This document shows, piece after piece, positions 1 through 12,159 of a stretch of DNA of 64,000 nucleotides. Below the pieces are notes generated by a model. That model was not told the origin of the DNA, did not search any database, and saw only the letters and a list, made by a program, of their open reading frames with translations. Numbering within the stretch: the stretch's first letter is position 1; every line of letters starts with the position of its first letter. The translations under genes and the position numbers were made by a program. Source of the stretch: Agapetus fuscipes (lineage: Eukaryota; Arthropoda; Insecta; Trichoptera; Glossosomatidae); NCBI GenBank assembly GCA_951799405.1, contig OX637332.1:30542832-30606831 (forward strand). The letters run 5' to 3'.

Positions 1-703
1 TGTAGTCAATGATTGTGCGACTTCCCACAATCTGCCTCGTGTACAGATGCACATCCTTATGCCGAAACCAAGTATTCGATGCAAAAAGACTGTGCTCCGC
101 ACACAAAGCAACCAGATGTCGCCCATTATCATTGACTACACCTCTCCCACCAGGACCAATTATTTTCAAACATTCATCCCTCTGTGCACCTATCCATCCA
201 TTCATATCACCTAAAATTACAATGTTTTCATTATTTTTCCTTTCATGCACAACCGCATTCAATTCATTCCAAAAACTCATTCTCACCTCCATACACTCTG
301 AATCAACAGGAGCATAACAGGCAACCAAGAAAAGTCTCAAACTGTTAATTTTGAATTTAACAACCAAAATCCTAGGAGAAACTCTTCGATAACCCGTTAT
401 ACATCCTTTTACACACTCACTCACAATCACACCTACACCTTGCCTTTCATTCCCATCTTCCACACCTGACCAAATATACAATTCACCGTTCACTAATACT
501 TTCTCACCATTTCCTTTCATTTTTGTTTCAGTCACACCCATTACTTTTATTCGTTTCTCTTTCATTACATTCATAATTTCTTTCTCCTTGCAATCATTCA
601 TCTTCCTTACATTCCATGTCCCGAAAACCCATTCATTCTTTCTATGAAAATTAGTGGCGGCATTTCCACAACGTGCAGGTACAAAATTATTGTTGGTGGC
701 CAT
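1..703 (-). mobile_element. LINE endonuclease ORF, cut by left window edge
   Basis: From an ATG at 703 the minus strand stays open to base 1, about 234 codons. It reads as an apurinic-type endonuclease of a non-LTR retrotransposon. GTWNVRKMND lies at about residue 28, the catalytic Glu is in VTETKMKG near residue 59, LVACYAP follows, and the GDMN motif is in VILGDMNGW. This domain nicks target DNA to prime reverse transcription. The reverse transcriptase would lie beyond the edge. Style resembles the RTE-like proteins often mislabelled craniofacial development protein 2. It may be the 5' half of LINE-A, whose RT end appears elsewhere in the window, but no copy here joins the two. Confidence 0.85.
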
Positions 704-2420
704 TTCTACATAACAAAATTTGAAAAACTTAGGTTAGTAAATATACACAGAAAAAAAAAAATATTAAGCTAAAAAACATAAAACTCAAACAGAAATAAGT
801 TAAAAGTAAAGTTAAAAAAGTTAAAAGTAATGTTAGTAAATATACAAAGAAAATATATATATATATAAATAAGTAGTTAAAAAAAACAAATATATTGTCC
901 ATATAAAAGTCCACAATTTTAATTTTGCGCCATGTGCCATATTGTCCTCTTAAATCCGGTAGGTATAACACAATTTTTATTTTTCCTTCCTGTAATTTTG
1001 TTTTTGTTCCAAAAAATTTTCAAAAATAGTTGAGGTTATGTACCCGTATCAAAATTTTTCTTCCAAAGATGTCCAAATACAAATAATCATGATGGCAATT
1101 TGCATTTTTGTTACTAATGCACGAAAGACAGATCTTGAGCTCCTGCCAAACCACTGCGCCAGATTGTACAATCACAATTTTTTCCTTCAACCTGAACATG
1201 AAGATCGATGGAGCGGCGGCCTAAACGGTAGGCGTGTTTGTATAATGGCCGAATATAAAGTAATTCACAGTTCCCAAGTGCTACCGTTTGCCTCTACGTC
1301 TCACAATCTACCGTAGAATGTTTGAGTAATTCAATTTTCACACCATTAAAGCATAAATGGTGTTATTTTTAATTCAAAATGCTCCAGAAAAAACCACAAC
1401 AATAATTAATGACAGATAGGTATAGGTATATACCTACCTTCATTGTTTTTTTTTTTTTTTTGAGATATGGAGTCAAACATTTAAAATATTTTTTGATTTT
1501 ATTAAAAACATAAAATAAATCATTAATTGATGAGGCATTTACTTTGTAAACTTTCATTTTTAATACATAAAGAAAGACTTATTCAGGAGATTTACATTGT
1601 TAAAAGCACTTTTTACATTAAATTAAAAATAACAATAATATAAAATATTAATGTAAAGATATTTATGATTTTTTTCTTACAATATAAAACTCAATAAATT
1701 ATTACAGCTATAAGTGTGTATTAATTAAGAAATTGTAAAAATATATAATGTAATAATGAACAACAGATTTATAAAAAAACTTACATGAATTAATGATGTA
1801 TTAATTTTGAAGGAAATTTAATTTACAAAAATAAAAAAAATATCATAGGTAAATTTGATAACAATGACAATAATAATTATTATTATAAAAGATGTAAATA
1901 TTTTTAAACAAATTTCATTTTATAAACAATTAATAATCTGTTAGTTTTTTTGTTAAACTTAAACTAAGCAATAATGTCCTATTGTGTTACATTTACAATT
2001 AATTAGTTTTCTTACATTATACAAAATTGTTCGTTTTAGCTTGCGTTTTTTTTTTACTTGCTGGCCAAAGGCCAAAAAATAAAGTCTTGTTTTAATTTGC
2101 ATTACAAAAAGCCTTACTTTATTTCAGTAATGTATCACAAAACAATAAACTAAATTATAATTTTTAATGAAAAAGAAATCCTCAATATTTTATTTGGTAT
2201 TACATGGATCCTCATAAATAAATAAAATAATTATGAGTTGAAACTGTTATTGTATAAATGCACCAGTAGCATCATGAGTAAGTATAAAAAAATATATAAA
2301 AATGTACAATACTTTTTGTAAAAATAACTAAAATAAAACATGTTATAATACTGCAAAACAAATATCAATAAAACTGCACAAATGCAGGAACTCATTTTAG
2401 ATACAATAATTCTCTTGGTA
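704..2420. other. AT-rich interval without recognised gene
   Basis: I see no coding signal. The first 300 bases upstream of the LINE ATG hold imperfect direct repeats around TTAGTAAATATAC, possibly the element's 5' UTR. A slightly GC-richer patch at 1130-1320 has an open frame on the plus strand but no recognisable protein. Confidence 0.5.
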
Positions 2421-2681
2421 TCTAATCTAATCTAATCTAATCTAAGCTGCAAAGATATATATCATTTAAGATTTATATTAAATGCATTCCCACAAGCAGA
2501 CATGTATAATTTCGCGCTAACACATGCCACATGTGGACCTACAATATAAAAACCCAATCTCAAATGAACATAAGCTCTGCAACTCTTGCCGTCCTTCCCT
2601 GAAACAGGGGTGACATTGGCAAAGTGAACCATTTTTTACACTATGGGTGGTCAGCCGCATACCAACCTATAAGTCAAGGAA
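2421..2681 (-). mobile_element. LINE-A 3' tail copy
   Basis: Nearly full tail, ending in four ATTAG units (seen as TCTAA at 2421). A head-on partner copy lies at 2953-3190. Confidence 0.85.
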
Positions 2682-2952
2682 CAAACATCGCAAATTACAT
2701 TTTTTAAATCAAATATGATTTTCTATTTATAACAATAGAGTACCTTGGAAAAAAATAAAAGCTTGGAAATTTTTACTTATATCCAGTTGACTTTTTTGAG
2801 GAAATCTTTCACACCCTGTAGGATTTTGTAAGAATTTTTTCAAAATTATAAGTACTATTGTCTTACACAGAAATTCTTGGCTCATTTGCCGACAACAACC
2901 AATCAATGCTTGATGGAACATCTATGGATTAAATGTTTAATGAATTGCATCG

Positions 2953-3190
2953 TGTATAGGTTGGTATGAGGCTGACCACCCATACTGTAAAAAATGGTTC
3001 ACTTTGCCAATGTCACCCCTGTGTCAGGGAAGGTCGGTAAAAGTTGTAGGGATTATGTTCATTTCAGGTTTGGATTTTATTTGTAAGTACACATTCAGCA
3101 TTTGTAAGCGCAAACTACACATGCTTGTTTGTGGGCATGCATTTGATAGCTTTAAATGTTAATATATCCTTGCAACTTAGATTATAGATC
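2953..3190 (+). mobile_element. LINE-A 3' tail copy
   Basis: Starts at the 'GGTTGGTATGAGGCTGACC' conserved segment and ends with an ATTATAG unit. It forms an inverted pair with the copy at 2421-2681 across a 270 bp spacer. Confidence 0.85.
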
Positions 3191-3220
3191 GTGTGTATTT
3201 TTGTTTTATAAAAATTCCCA

Positions 3221-3442
3221 CTTTATGGAATTTTGTTTTGGAATTTTACATAATAAAGCTTATGAATTGGATCCTCAAAGTTTCCATTCCAAATTTCTGA
3301 TATTCCATTACAATCCAATACTGTTTATGGAATCTTTCACCCTCTCCAGAATTTTGTATTGGAACTCTTACATGATAAAGATTATTAATTAGATCCTTAA
3401 AGTTTCCATTCCAAATTTTTGATATTCCATTACAATCCAGTA
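3221..3442. repeat. Tandem duplication, about 115-120 bp unit
   Basis: Two adjacent diverged copies of a segment containing 'AAGTTTCCATTCCAAATTT' and 'GATATTCCATTACAATCCA'. No protein or known element recognised. Confidence 0.6.
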
Positions 3443-4195
3443 AAATAAAAGCTCCCTCTGATTCAGTGATATACAACAAATGCTACTTTTTATCGCAAAA
3501 AGACTTTCAATTTTGATTTGAATAATATATGAAAGTGTAAAAGCATAAATACAAAATGTACAATATTTCATACAAATATCTAAAAAAAACCTGTTTTTTT
3601 AAAATGCTTGTTATACTAAAAAAACACCATGCATATAGAGACCATATTTACATCAAAGACTACCTAAAACTCAGCTTTAAATATGAATTAGATATCTTCA
3701 TATAAAATTGTTTATTAAAACATTTAATACACTAAAACAAAATTGGCCCAATAGCTAATGCATAGTTCTATTTATTTGTGTTCCACAATAACTCTGAATA
3801 AAGAGAAAAACACTAACATTTATTATATAAATTCATCTAGATGTGTTTTTAACTAAAATGCATAAAGACATTTAAATATTGTCTTTCGTTCTGACAAAAC
3901 ACACTAAAAAATTAGAATTTTTAGGATAATTTTGAAATAATTTGAGACTTGTAAGTTGTCTGCTTTTCAGTCATTGATTGTGTCTAGAAAAAAATACACT
4001 GTTTAAGAGGTACTCTAAAACAGTGTATTTTTTCATTTTAAAATTTTCATAACTGTTACTTTTTGCAATTTCTTCAAAGAAAATGTGTATATTTGTTACA
4101 TTAATTGAAGGTGTTTTGTGGGATGTCTATTTTTGACGAAAGCGGACTTTCACACATTGGGGTGGCTAGTGCCACTAAAAGGCACTGTATAAAAA
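3443..4195. other. AT-rich interval with one small hairpin
   Basis: No gene seen. At 3987-4032 the sequence AAAATACACTGTTT is followed after 12 bases by its reverse complement, a compact perfect hairpin. Confidence 0.5.
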
Positions 4196-4436
4196 TCCAG
4201 TTATTGACACAACAATCACTTTTTTCGGGCATTGTAGCGGTGGTCTGGTTGATTCTTTCCGGACAGTTTCGCCCATTGCTCCGATGGGCATTATCAGTGG
4301 TTGGCTAGTCGCTGTGATCCTCTTACAGAATCTGCTGTACTAGAAACAACACCAGCCTTTGGAATAGGGAATGAGAGTAATGGGCGAAACTGTCCGGAAA
4401 GAATCAACCTGAAAAAAGTGATTGTTGTGTCAACAA
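4196..4436. mobile_element. Foldback element with degenerate hammerhead-like cores
   Basis: Arms at 4196-4276 and 4372-4436 are largely complementary and share 'TTTCCGGACAGTTTCGCCCA' and its reverse complement. On the minus strand the left arm reads CUGAUAA, one base, GCCCAU-loop-AUGGGC, then GAAA, like the element at 8330-8613. One core base (G8) is changed. Confidence 0.6.
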
Positions 4437-5166
4437 GAACCGGCTGTGAAAGCTTCAATGTACAATCCAATTATTATGATTATTGCATTATCTTTTTTAA
4501 AAAAAACAGCTGGTTACGCCAGATTATAGAAGAGCTTGAAAATTATGATGCAACTCACTCAAAACCCACTGTTTCTATAAGTATGCTTTGTCATAACTGA
4601 GACAATATATTAAGGTACAAGACACGTTCTAAAAAAATTCTGCGTTTCCTATGGTATTACTCTCTAACCAATGTATGCAAGAATAATTCACAAAAATACA
4701 ACATCAATTATTTTCCCTTAAATGTTTAAACAAAGAATTATGTGTATGGATTTGAGTATTATAGAACAAAAGCGGGCACTCTAGGAAAAGTGATTCTAAG
4801 GATACACAGAAATCAACATTTTAAGTGATCTCATATATTCATTTAAATTTCGTACAAAATCCTAGGCCTTTGGTTGTTTAAGACTCTTATATTTCTTTAA
4901 AGGTGTAAGTATTTAAATTTAGATGAGCAAACAAAAAATATAGAAAAAAGTAGGAGGATTTTTTTCAACCAAATGTGTCACAATTTGTTTTTTGAAAAGC
5001 ATAAAAAGGGAAACACTAAAGTTTAAGTTATTTTTCAATAGATGTCAGAGTAAAACAAAAACAACAATAAAATTGTAACCTTGTTCTGAGTGATGTTGAA
5101 AATGGATAATTTTTTTCCAAAAAAATCTTAGCTTGGTTTTTAAGATTTAATGAAAAGACTTACGAT
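4437..5166. other. AT-rich interval, nothing recognised
   Basis: No open frame, splice-compatible exon or repeat family recognised. Confidence 0.4.
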
Positions 5167-5266
5167 GTTATTCAGACACAGCTAATCCATGGTTAAGCCG
5201 CCACTTAACGTGAATTTAAAAATATGATCCATGGATCAACTAGGGATCAAACGTGTTGTGAATAAC
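5167..5266. mobile_element. MITE, about 100 bp, related to 42236-42337
   Basis: Ends are inverted versions of GTTATTCA-x-ACAC. A second copy in the opposite orientation lies at 42236-42337. Both contain two internal ATCCATGG palindromes. No coding capacity. Confidence 0.65.
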
Positions 5267-6329
5267 CCTGTTAGAGTTTCATAAATTGAGAAATGAGTCC
5301 TATAGAATCAAAGGAAAACTTTTTTTTTTTTTGAAAATTAAATAGGTATGTACACGGAAAATGTATTTTCCTTTGTTTCTATATATTTCCTAGATTGCCA
5401 AATTTGGTTCAATACTGTATATATCGGTAGAAATACTTAATGAAACAAAATTGAGCTTTAATTTATAAATAAAACATAATTTTATAGTATGACATTTTAT
5501 ATGAAAAAGGCATACTTAGCTTTTGCCCAAACTATCCCTAAATCTGATATTATTTCTTATTTGTTATATGTTAAGAGTGAGTTTACAAAAATAATTACAT
5601 TTGATCAGTTTAAATAATTATTAATTTATTTAAATTTATACTTCTTAATAAATTCTCAGTTAATTTTGGTTGTGTTATATAAAGTGTAAAAATTTAAAAA
5701 TATTCATAAATGAAAGATAATCATTAAGTTATTGTTAATGAGTACCTACCTTGATTTCTTTGTTAAATTACACAAAAAAACATAACAAGATTGTATCAAA
5801 AATTATAATAAAATAATAAAAAATATAATACAAAACCCTATACTTTATTGATGGTTAAATTAATTAAAAAAAAAAAACAAAAATATAGAGATGGATTATA
5901 TCTGCATGGTTCTTAAAAAAAAAATTTTTTTTCAACAGAAAACCTTGAAAATCTGACAATGAAAGATTATGAGACAAGAAGAAGTGAGTAATAAAACAAA
6001 GAAGTGAAATTAGTTATAAGTAAAGCACTCCACAGAGGTCAGAAAAGGCAAAATGACTCAATTGCATTAATAAGGTCGGGACATTGAAATAGGCGCAAAA
6101 ATTCACCTCATCATCCGGCCAGATTCGACTGGCAGAGATGCTAGTCTCTCATCCCTACAAGGTTTTTTATCAGTTAAATCATAAACACACTTCTTGCATG
6201 TTGTAAACACGTCATTTTAATGCGAAACTAGATAAAACACCTAAATTTTTTTTTAATCTATGAAACAATTGAAATAGTAAACAACTTTGCTTGGATTAAG
6301 AATACAGTTAATTTAAAAAATTAATAAAG
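5267..6329. other. AT-rich interval, nothing recognised
   Basis: Mostly A/T runs. No coding signal or repeat family recognised. Confidence 0.4.
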
Positions 6330-6675
6330 TTTCTATCCATACAAATTCACACGTGGGCGTGGGCAGACTTTCCGATCATCAGACTCAAGCAAGACTCTCC
6401 TCCAGATCCCAAAAAGATTGTTAAGGACAGTTTTTGGAGACCATGCTTTTTGCACAGCGGAACCGGTGGCCTGGTACGCGCTGCCCGCATATCTGAGGGA
6501 GTCTCCGATAGAAGCGGGATTCAAAGAAGCCTCAAGACATACCTATTTCCAGGATCATACCATGCCTCTTAGGGGAAAAACCCAATCTGTTACGTACAAA
6601 GCGCCTTGGAAGTGACTATAGTCACGAAAAGGCGCTATAGAAAAATTCTACATTTGATTTGATTTGATGTGACAT
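6330..6675 (+). mobile_element. L2-like LINE, 3' fragment
   Basis: The plus strand encodes FGDHAFCTAEPVAWYALPAYL, matching the C-terminal 'xxAFxxxxPxxWNxLPxxL' signature of L2/CR1-type reverse transcriptases. It continues into a 3' UTR ending GGCGCTATAGAAAAATT and an ATTTG microsatellite. Upstream parts are missing, so it is a dead 5'-truncated copy. Confidence 0.7.
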
Positions 6676-6715
6676 ACAATAAATAAATATATTATCATCC
6701 AAAAGCAAACTTCGA

Positions 6716-7029
6716 CCGGTCCTTAGCTCAGTGGTAACACTGCGGACTCTGAATGGGAAGGTTGTGGGTTTGAATCCCGGCGGAGCACAAAAATATACCA
6801 TTTATATTTTCAAATTTGCTCTTCCCTGGGTTGAAAAATTCATAAACCTTTACCAATGACCGGTCACCAAAGGTCCATCCAGCCTTACAGCAACTGGGTC
6901 TTGCTTGAGTATTGGCGCTTTGTAGCGACGACGACGACTCTGCAGCACTACAATAAGTGTCATAGACCCCTGAGTCTCTAGAATCTAGGGAGTCTCCCGC
7001 ACAGGATTTCTTAAAAAAAAAAAAAAAAC
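6716..7029 (+). mobile_element. SINE-C with K-type 3' module and poly(A)
   Basis: tRNA-like head with box A TTAGCTCAGTGG and box B near 6768, then the SINE-C body ('GCTCTTCCCTGGGTTGAAAA' to 'CTTGAGTATTGGCGCTTTGT'). From about 6930 a distinct module begins ('GTCATAGACCCCTGAGT') and ends in a 15-base A run. The same body-module junction occurs at 41468-41790. Confidence 0.8.
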
Positions 7030-7111
7030 TATTCGCATACAAAAAACATATTCCCAAAACCCACAAAAATGTATGTGATACACCAAATTGTTACTATTCC
7101 AATGTACATAA

Positions 7112-7117
7112 TTTAAT
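7112..7117 (-). terminator. Possible polyadenylation signal of WDR47-like gene
   Basis: ATTAAA on the minus strand, 195 bases past the stop codon, with a GT-rich stretch about 30-45 bases further on. No AATAAA is found nearer. The placement is inference. Confidence 0.3.
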
Positions 7118-7311
7118 ATAATATTTTGAGGTCAGCGACAATTAAGGGTTTTGTTTTTATGATGACCTAAAAGTAGGGTCGTTAATGCCCTATAAGGAGT
7201 GCTTCACAGAGTTGTCAATACAGAATCGTTATGATTATGTTGCGGTCTATGTTACATTTAGGCCGTTGTTGGTCGTTGTTACGCTTAAGTTGTTGTTAGT
7301 CATTGTTGTCC

Positions 7312-7524
<213 letters not shown>

Positions 7525-7537
7525 TCATATAGCAACA

Positions 7538-7952
7538 CAACTAAGCTATATAGTGTAACTCTCTGCCTGCGTTATTTACAAAGGAGTTTCAAAAAGCGAA
7601 TCGGGACCTATTTATTTTTACGGGTAAGAGGGCCGGCCTCTTTTACTTGAAGTGGGGGTTTCCCAGCTGCTGGGGGAGGCTGGTTCTCATTTCTTGTGAA
7701 GGCTGAGTACATCTTGCCAGCATTTATTTTGGGTTTGAAATAGACACCGAACCGGGAAATCATTTCTCAATATTGAATGCAAGCATTCTACCAACTGAGC
7801 TATCGACCGGACTTTTTACAAGCTCGGTTGTCACTACAAAACGCCAATTCTCAAGCGAAACCCAGTTGCCATAAGGATGGATGGGCGTTTTGATGGCCAG
7901 TCTTTGGTAAAGGTTTATAATTTTTTCAACCCAGCAAAGAGCGAATCTGAAC
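7538..7952 (-). mobile_element. SINE C-B dimer
   Basis: On the minus strand the SINE-C body (7952-7812, head lost) runs through 'AGCTTGTAAAAAGTCC' into the SINE-B head (box A GATAGCTCAGTTGGTAGA, about 7806-7785), then the SINE-B tail. It lies in the intron 80 bases upstream of the WDR47-like terminal exon. Confidence 0.8.
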
Positions 7953-7976
7953 ATCAATCAGTTCAATAGTTTAGTT

Positions 7977-8291
7977 CAGTGGTTGGCAAAGTGCGGCTCC
8001 GGAGCCGCATGTGGCTCTTTGGCTCCGTAAGTGCGGCTCCGGTGCAATAGTATTTTTCATTTTAAAAAAAACAGAAGAAAAAAAATATATTGATTTTTCG
8101 ATCAACGAGGATTAAGGCACCGATTCTATCTCTCAGCCACTTGTACTGGCTTTTCGAACCCCCCCACCTTCCCCTCCCCCGTCGACGCTATTTATTGTTG
8201 GCAAGAAAACATTTGTGGCTTTTTAAAAATGTTTGTAAATTTTGTAAATTGTCATTTTGGCTCTTCCGACTGAAAAGATTGCCGACCCCTG
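7977..8291. mobile_element. Non-autonomous hAT transposon with intact target duplication
   Basis: Inverted termini CAGTGGTTGGCAA and TTGCCGACCCCTG bound 315 bases. The flanks are identical 8 bp copies GTTTAGTT (7969-7976 and 8292-8299). No transposase is encoded, so it must be mobilised in trans. It contains a small GC palindrome at 7997-8014. Confidence 0.9.
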
Positions 8292-8329
8292 GTTTAGTTA
8301 TCCATACCTAAAGAACAAAACATACATAC

Positions 8330-8613
8330 ATATGCTGGAGTGATGTTTTCCGGGATCTGTTACCCTGGTCTGTGGGAGCTGGAGCTTCCGGACGTTTTGC
8401 CCATTTCTACGATGGGCTTCTTCAGCGTGAAGTATGATGATGTTCACAGTTCTCATCAAGATCTTCATCATCATCATACTTCACGCTGAAGAAGCCCATC
8501 GTAGAAATGGGCGAAACGTCCGGAAGCTCCAGCTCCCACAGACCACGGCAACAGATCCCGAAAAACATCACTCCAGCATCATCAGCCGGCCGTGTAAGCC
8601 TAAAACTCTTATT
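8330..8613. mobile_element. Foldback element with two opposed hammerhead-like motifs
   Basis: Arms of about 110 bases (8332-8450 and 8463-8581) are near-perfect inverted repeats around a 12-base loop, followed by a unique 3' segment to 8613. Flanks CAAAACATACATAC (8316-8329 and 8614-8627) form a 14 bp duplication, though the local sequence is simple. The length of the duplication suggests target-primed retroposition rather than cut-and-paste. Plus-strand motif: stem I 8479-8485/8521-8526, CUGAAGA 8486-8492, stem II 8494-8499/8507-8512, GAAA 8513-8516. The minus-strand copy has AAAA in place of GAAA. Confidence 0.7.
8479..8526 (+). ncRNA. Hammerhead-ribozyme-like motif
   Basis: CUUC-A-CG pairs with CGGAAG (six pairs, one bulge). 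The core is CUGAAGA, then an extra A, stem II GCCCAU/AUGGGC (six pairs, seven-base loop), GAAA, a self-complementary ACGU, and C before stem I. The extra base between the core and stem II departs from the textbook hammerhead. Confidence 0.5.
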
Positions 8614-8642
8614 CAAAACATACATACGTCCGTTTGATTTTA

Positions 8643-9388
<746 letters not shown>

Positions 9389-9720
9389 ACAGCTCAAGGT
9401 AAACGGCTCGAGATCGGGAGGTAAAAGGAACAGTAAAATACCTATTTAGAGAGACGTTCCCGCAAGTCCTTGAAATGGACTATCTAAAAAGCGTTATTGG
9501 GGCATAGCAGAGTGATAGGTAGAAGAATGTAGTTTATTAAAACGGTTCGGACACATAGAGGGAATGAATGTTGAAAGACTGTCTTACAACGTATATGTTG
9601 TAAGAATAGATGGATGTGCGGTAGAGGAAGATCGAGAAGGGCATGGATGTACCAAATTCTTAAAATATCGAATGCACGTGATATCCAGAGCCAAAATAAA
9701 ATAAAAGTATGAAAAAGGTG
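9389..9720 (+). pseudogene. LINE-A reverse transcriptase C-terminal fragment
   Basis: Begins with a segment homologous to 8985-9107 and continues through 'TTCGGACACATAGAGGGAAT' (the GHxERMN motif of the LINE C-terminus) to 'GTGATATCCAGAGCCA'. Stops and shifts interrupt every frame. It lacks the tail. Confidence 0.7.
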
Positions 9721-9731
9721 ATAAACTGAGT

Positions 9732-9990
9732 CAAGCACCCATAGCCGTGCATTTGCACTTACTGGTCCTCTGGCCTGAAACCGCCTGCCTCACCATGTGA
9801 GAGAACTAGAGAACCATGGGAGGTTCCGAAACGCACTGAAGACAAGCATATTTCTGGCATCACATGCACAAGCGCCCTTGGAGTATGCTCAACCCCTCCT
9901 CATACCCGTCCTGTATGTATGTATTAGAAGGACCCACAGCACATGCACGCTCATACAAAGCTATATGTTTTCATAAGTAGTGGAAGGCCT
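9732..9990 (+). pseudogene. L2-like LINE, RT C-terminal remnant
   Basis: Reads approximately RAFAxTGPLA, then a stop, then NRLPHHVRELENHGRFRN, the same family as 51945-52540 (GERAFAVDGPLAWNHLPHHV). The downstream part up to about 10000 is shared with 12740-12900. Confidence 0.7.
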
Positions 9991-10077
9991 TCCCGTGAAT
10001 TAAAAGCAACGGTACGACAAAACAAGAACCTCTAGGTCAGAGCCGTGCCCATGACTCTAAAAGTAAATGGTTCAATG

Positions 10078-10176
10078 TTACTGAAGCTAATAGCATACCT
10101 GGGTGGCACTCCTTGTGGGATTGTTGCTAGATCACGAGTAGCGTGAAGAATGATACATATAATACGAAATAATAAT
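10078..10176 (+). repeat. Single copy of the segment ending the 107 bp tandem array
   Basis: 'GAAGCTAATAGCATACCT' to 'AGTAGCGTGAAGAATGATA' matches the last partial unit and right flank of the array at 23077-23504. It shows the array is an internal expansion of a dispersed element. Confidence 0.65.
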
Positions 10177-10400
10177 AATAATTAAAGTCTAAGGACAGGA
10201 TTACAGTGAATTCGCTGCGAATGCAGCTTGGCAAAACGAAGCGCAAAATCGCTCAAAAGCGAAGAAATTTGATTTGGTAGCAACAAGTCTACGTAACCGA
10301 CTGGGCCAATGGCCGGCCGTACTGCAGCAAGGAGCGCAACCCGATCAGAGTCTCGCAATGGACAGTGCCATAATATGTGAGGCACGTCCTGGGTGACTAC
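10177..10400 (-). pseudogene. LINE C-terminal fragment, unclassified
   Basis: An open minus-strand stretch reads PHILWHCPLRDSDRVALLAA, then an ILLPNQI-like segment, like the H-x-LW-x-CP region near the C-terminus of R1/I-type LINE polyproteins. No other part of the element is present. Confidence 0.5.
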
Positions 10401-10455
10401 ATCACGAAACGGAGCTACAGAAAAATCACCAACTCATCATCATCATCATCATAGT
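10385..10455 (+). repeat. L2-like LINE 3' terminus with ATC microsatellite
   Basis: 'GACTACATCACGAAACGG' followed by an ATC run. The same terminus, reversed, ends the L2-like copy at 51945-52540. Confidence 0.6.
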
Positions 10456-10622
10456 CGTGTTTAAAGTCTTGACCTGTATGACCATAGTGCGGACTGTATT
10501 TTGTGAAGAAAAGTTCAGAATGAATCAAGTATCCGTGGAGATACTTGAGGAAAGAAGCTGTTTAACAGACCGTATAAGAGAACTTAAGAGGCTAAGGAGA
10601 TATTTGGGGCGTCGCACCATTA

Positions 10623-10823
<201 letters not shown>

Positions 10824-10826
10824 TTA

Positions 10827-11475
10827 TATCAACGGTTTAAACATAAGCGACGGAAACTAAATTGTTCAGGAGAGCAGTTTAATGTTGCAGAAATTGCAGA
10901 AAAATGGCATAACTTTTTTATTTTTTATCATATCCTTAAAATCAAAACAGCGCTGAACTAAAAATTAATTAATTTTCATATTCAAATGTCACCCCTGTTT
11001 CAGGGAAGGTCGGCAAAAGTTGTGGGGCTTATGTTCATTTGAGGTTTGGATTTTATTTGTAAGTACACATTCAGCATTTGTAAGCGCGAACTACACTTGT
11101 TGGTTTGTGGGCATACATCTGAGAGCTTTAAATGAATATATCCTTGCAACTTAGATTATAGATTATAGATTATTATAAGACATTTATTGGCATTCCTATT
11201 AATGTGGTTTTACAATGTTTTTCGAATTTTTGTATGTAGTATGCGCCTTTAGGACAAAAAAGGCCAAAATCTTGTCGGTTTCACCAAAACCATACTTTGA
11301 AAACGCAGCTGTTTGCTTGGGCATAAACAACAACAAAAATAATCATAGAGCTATGGGAGTAAGCGTATTAGAAAGAGTGGAAAATTTTAAGTAGGATAGC
11401 ATTCATAACTCAATTTTGACCAAAACATCGCTTATGCCCTACTTTCTTTTAACCGGCGATATCATGTACGAGTAT
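10827..11475. mobile_element. TIR DNA element (about 420 bp) split by a LINE-A tail
   Basis: Homologous to 20437-20852. The right end carries AGGGCATAAGCGA in inverted form; the left end is shortened (CATAAGCGACGGAAAC). A LINE-A tail (10987-11173) is inserted between 'AACTAAAAATTAATT' and 'AAGACATTTATTGGCATTCC', which are contiguous in the other copy. Confidence 0.75.
10987..11173 (+). mobile_element. LINE-A 3' tail copy, 5'-truncated
   Basis: Starts at TGTCACCCCTGTTTCAGG and ends in two to three ATTATAG units. Inserted in the TIR element at 10827-11475. Confidence 0.85.
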
Positions 11476-11585
11476 CTACTGTTACTGTATTCTGCCGCTG
11501 TTCCACTAGCGGTGGCCGGTACCTGCGCAGATGCGTCAGTAGAAACGACAGTAAATCTATCCTAAATTCGATTATTGTTTACTGA

Positions 11586-11905
11586 GGTTGATAGCTCCGT
11601 TGGTAGAATGCTTGCATTCCATGCCGAGAGCATGAGTTCGATCCCCACCGAAGATGTCAGAAATGATATCTGGTTTCAGTGTCTATTTCAAAAACTCCAA
11701 CAATTACCAGCAAAGTGTACTTGGTCTTAATAAGAAAAGAGAACCAGCTCCCCCAGGAGCTGGGAATCCTTACTTCAAATGAAAGTGGTTTGTGAGGCTG
11801 GCCCCCTTACCTGTAAAAATAAATAAGTCCCAAATCGACACATGCGATCTCTTCGGGGATAACGCAGACAAGAAGTTACACTATATGTGTAGCTTGGTTG
11901 AAATC
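11586..11905 (+). mobile_element. SINE-B
   Basis: Box A GATAGCTCCGTTGGTAGA and a weak box B (GAGTTCGATCC at 11633-11643), then the SINE-B body through 'GGGGATAACGCAGACAAGAA' to 'TATGTGTAGCTTGGTTG'. Confidence 0.85.
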
Positions 11906-11965
11906 AATAAAGTTCCCTTGAAATGATGATTTTGAGCAGGTCACAAAATAGCCTACAATAAATTA

Positions 11966-12148
<183 letters not shown>

Positions 12149-12159
12149 TCAATCAGTAA

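Noticed and set aside
1038..1316. 92-codon plus-strand ORF, first considered as the missing WDR47-like end
   Set aside because: Neither strand encodes a WD blade; the real terminal exon is at 7312-7457.
2421..2450. TTAGA/TCTAA runs resembling the insect telomere repeat TTAGG
   Set aside because: The unit is ATTAG, always at the end of a LINE-A tail; it is the element's 3' terminal repeat.
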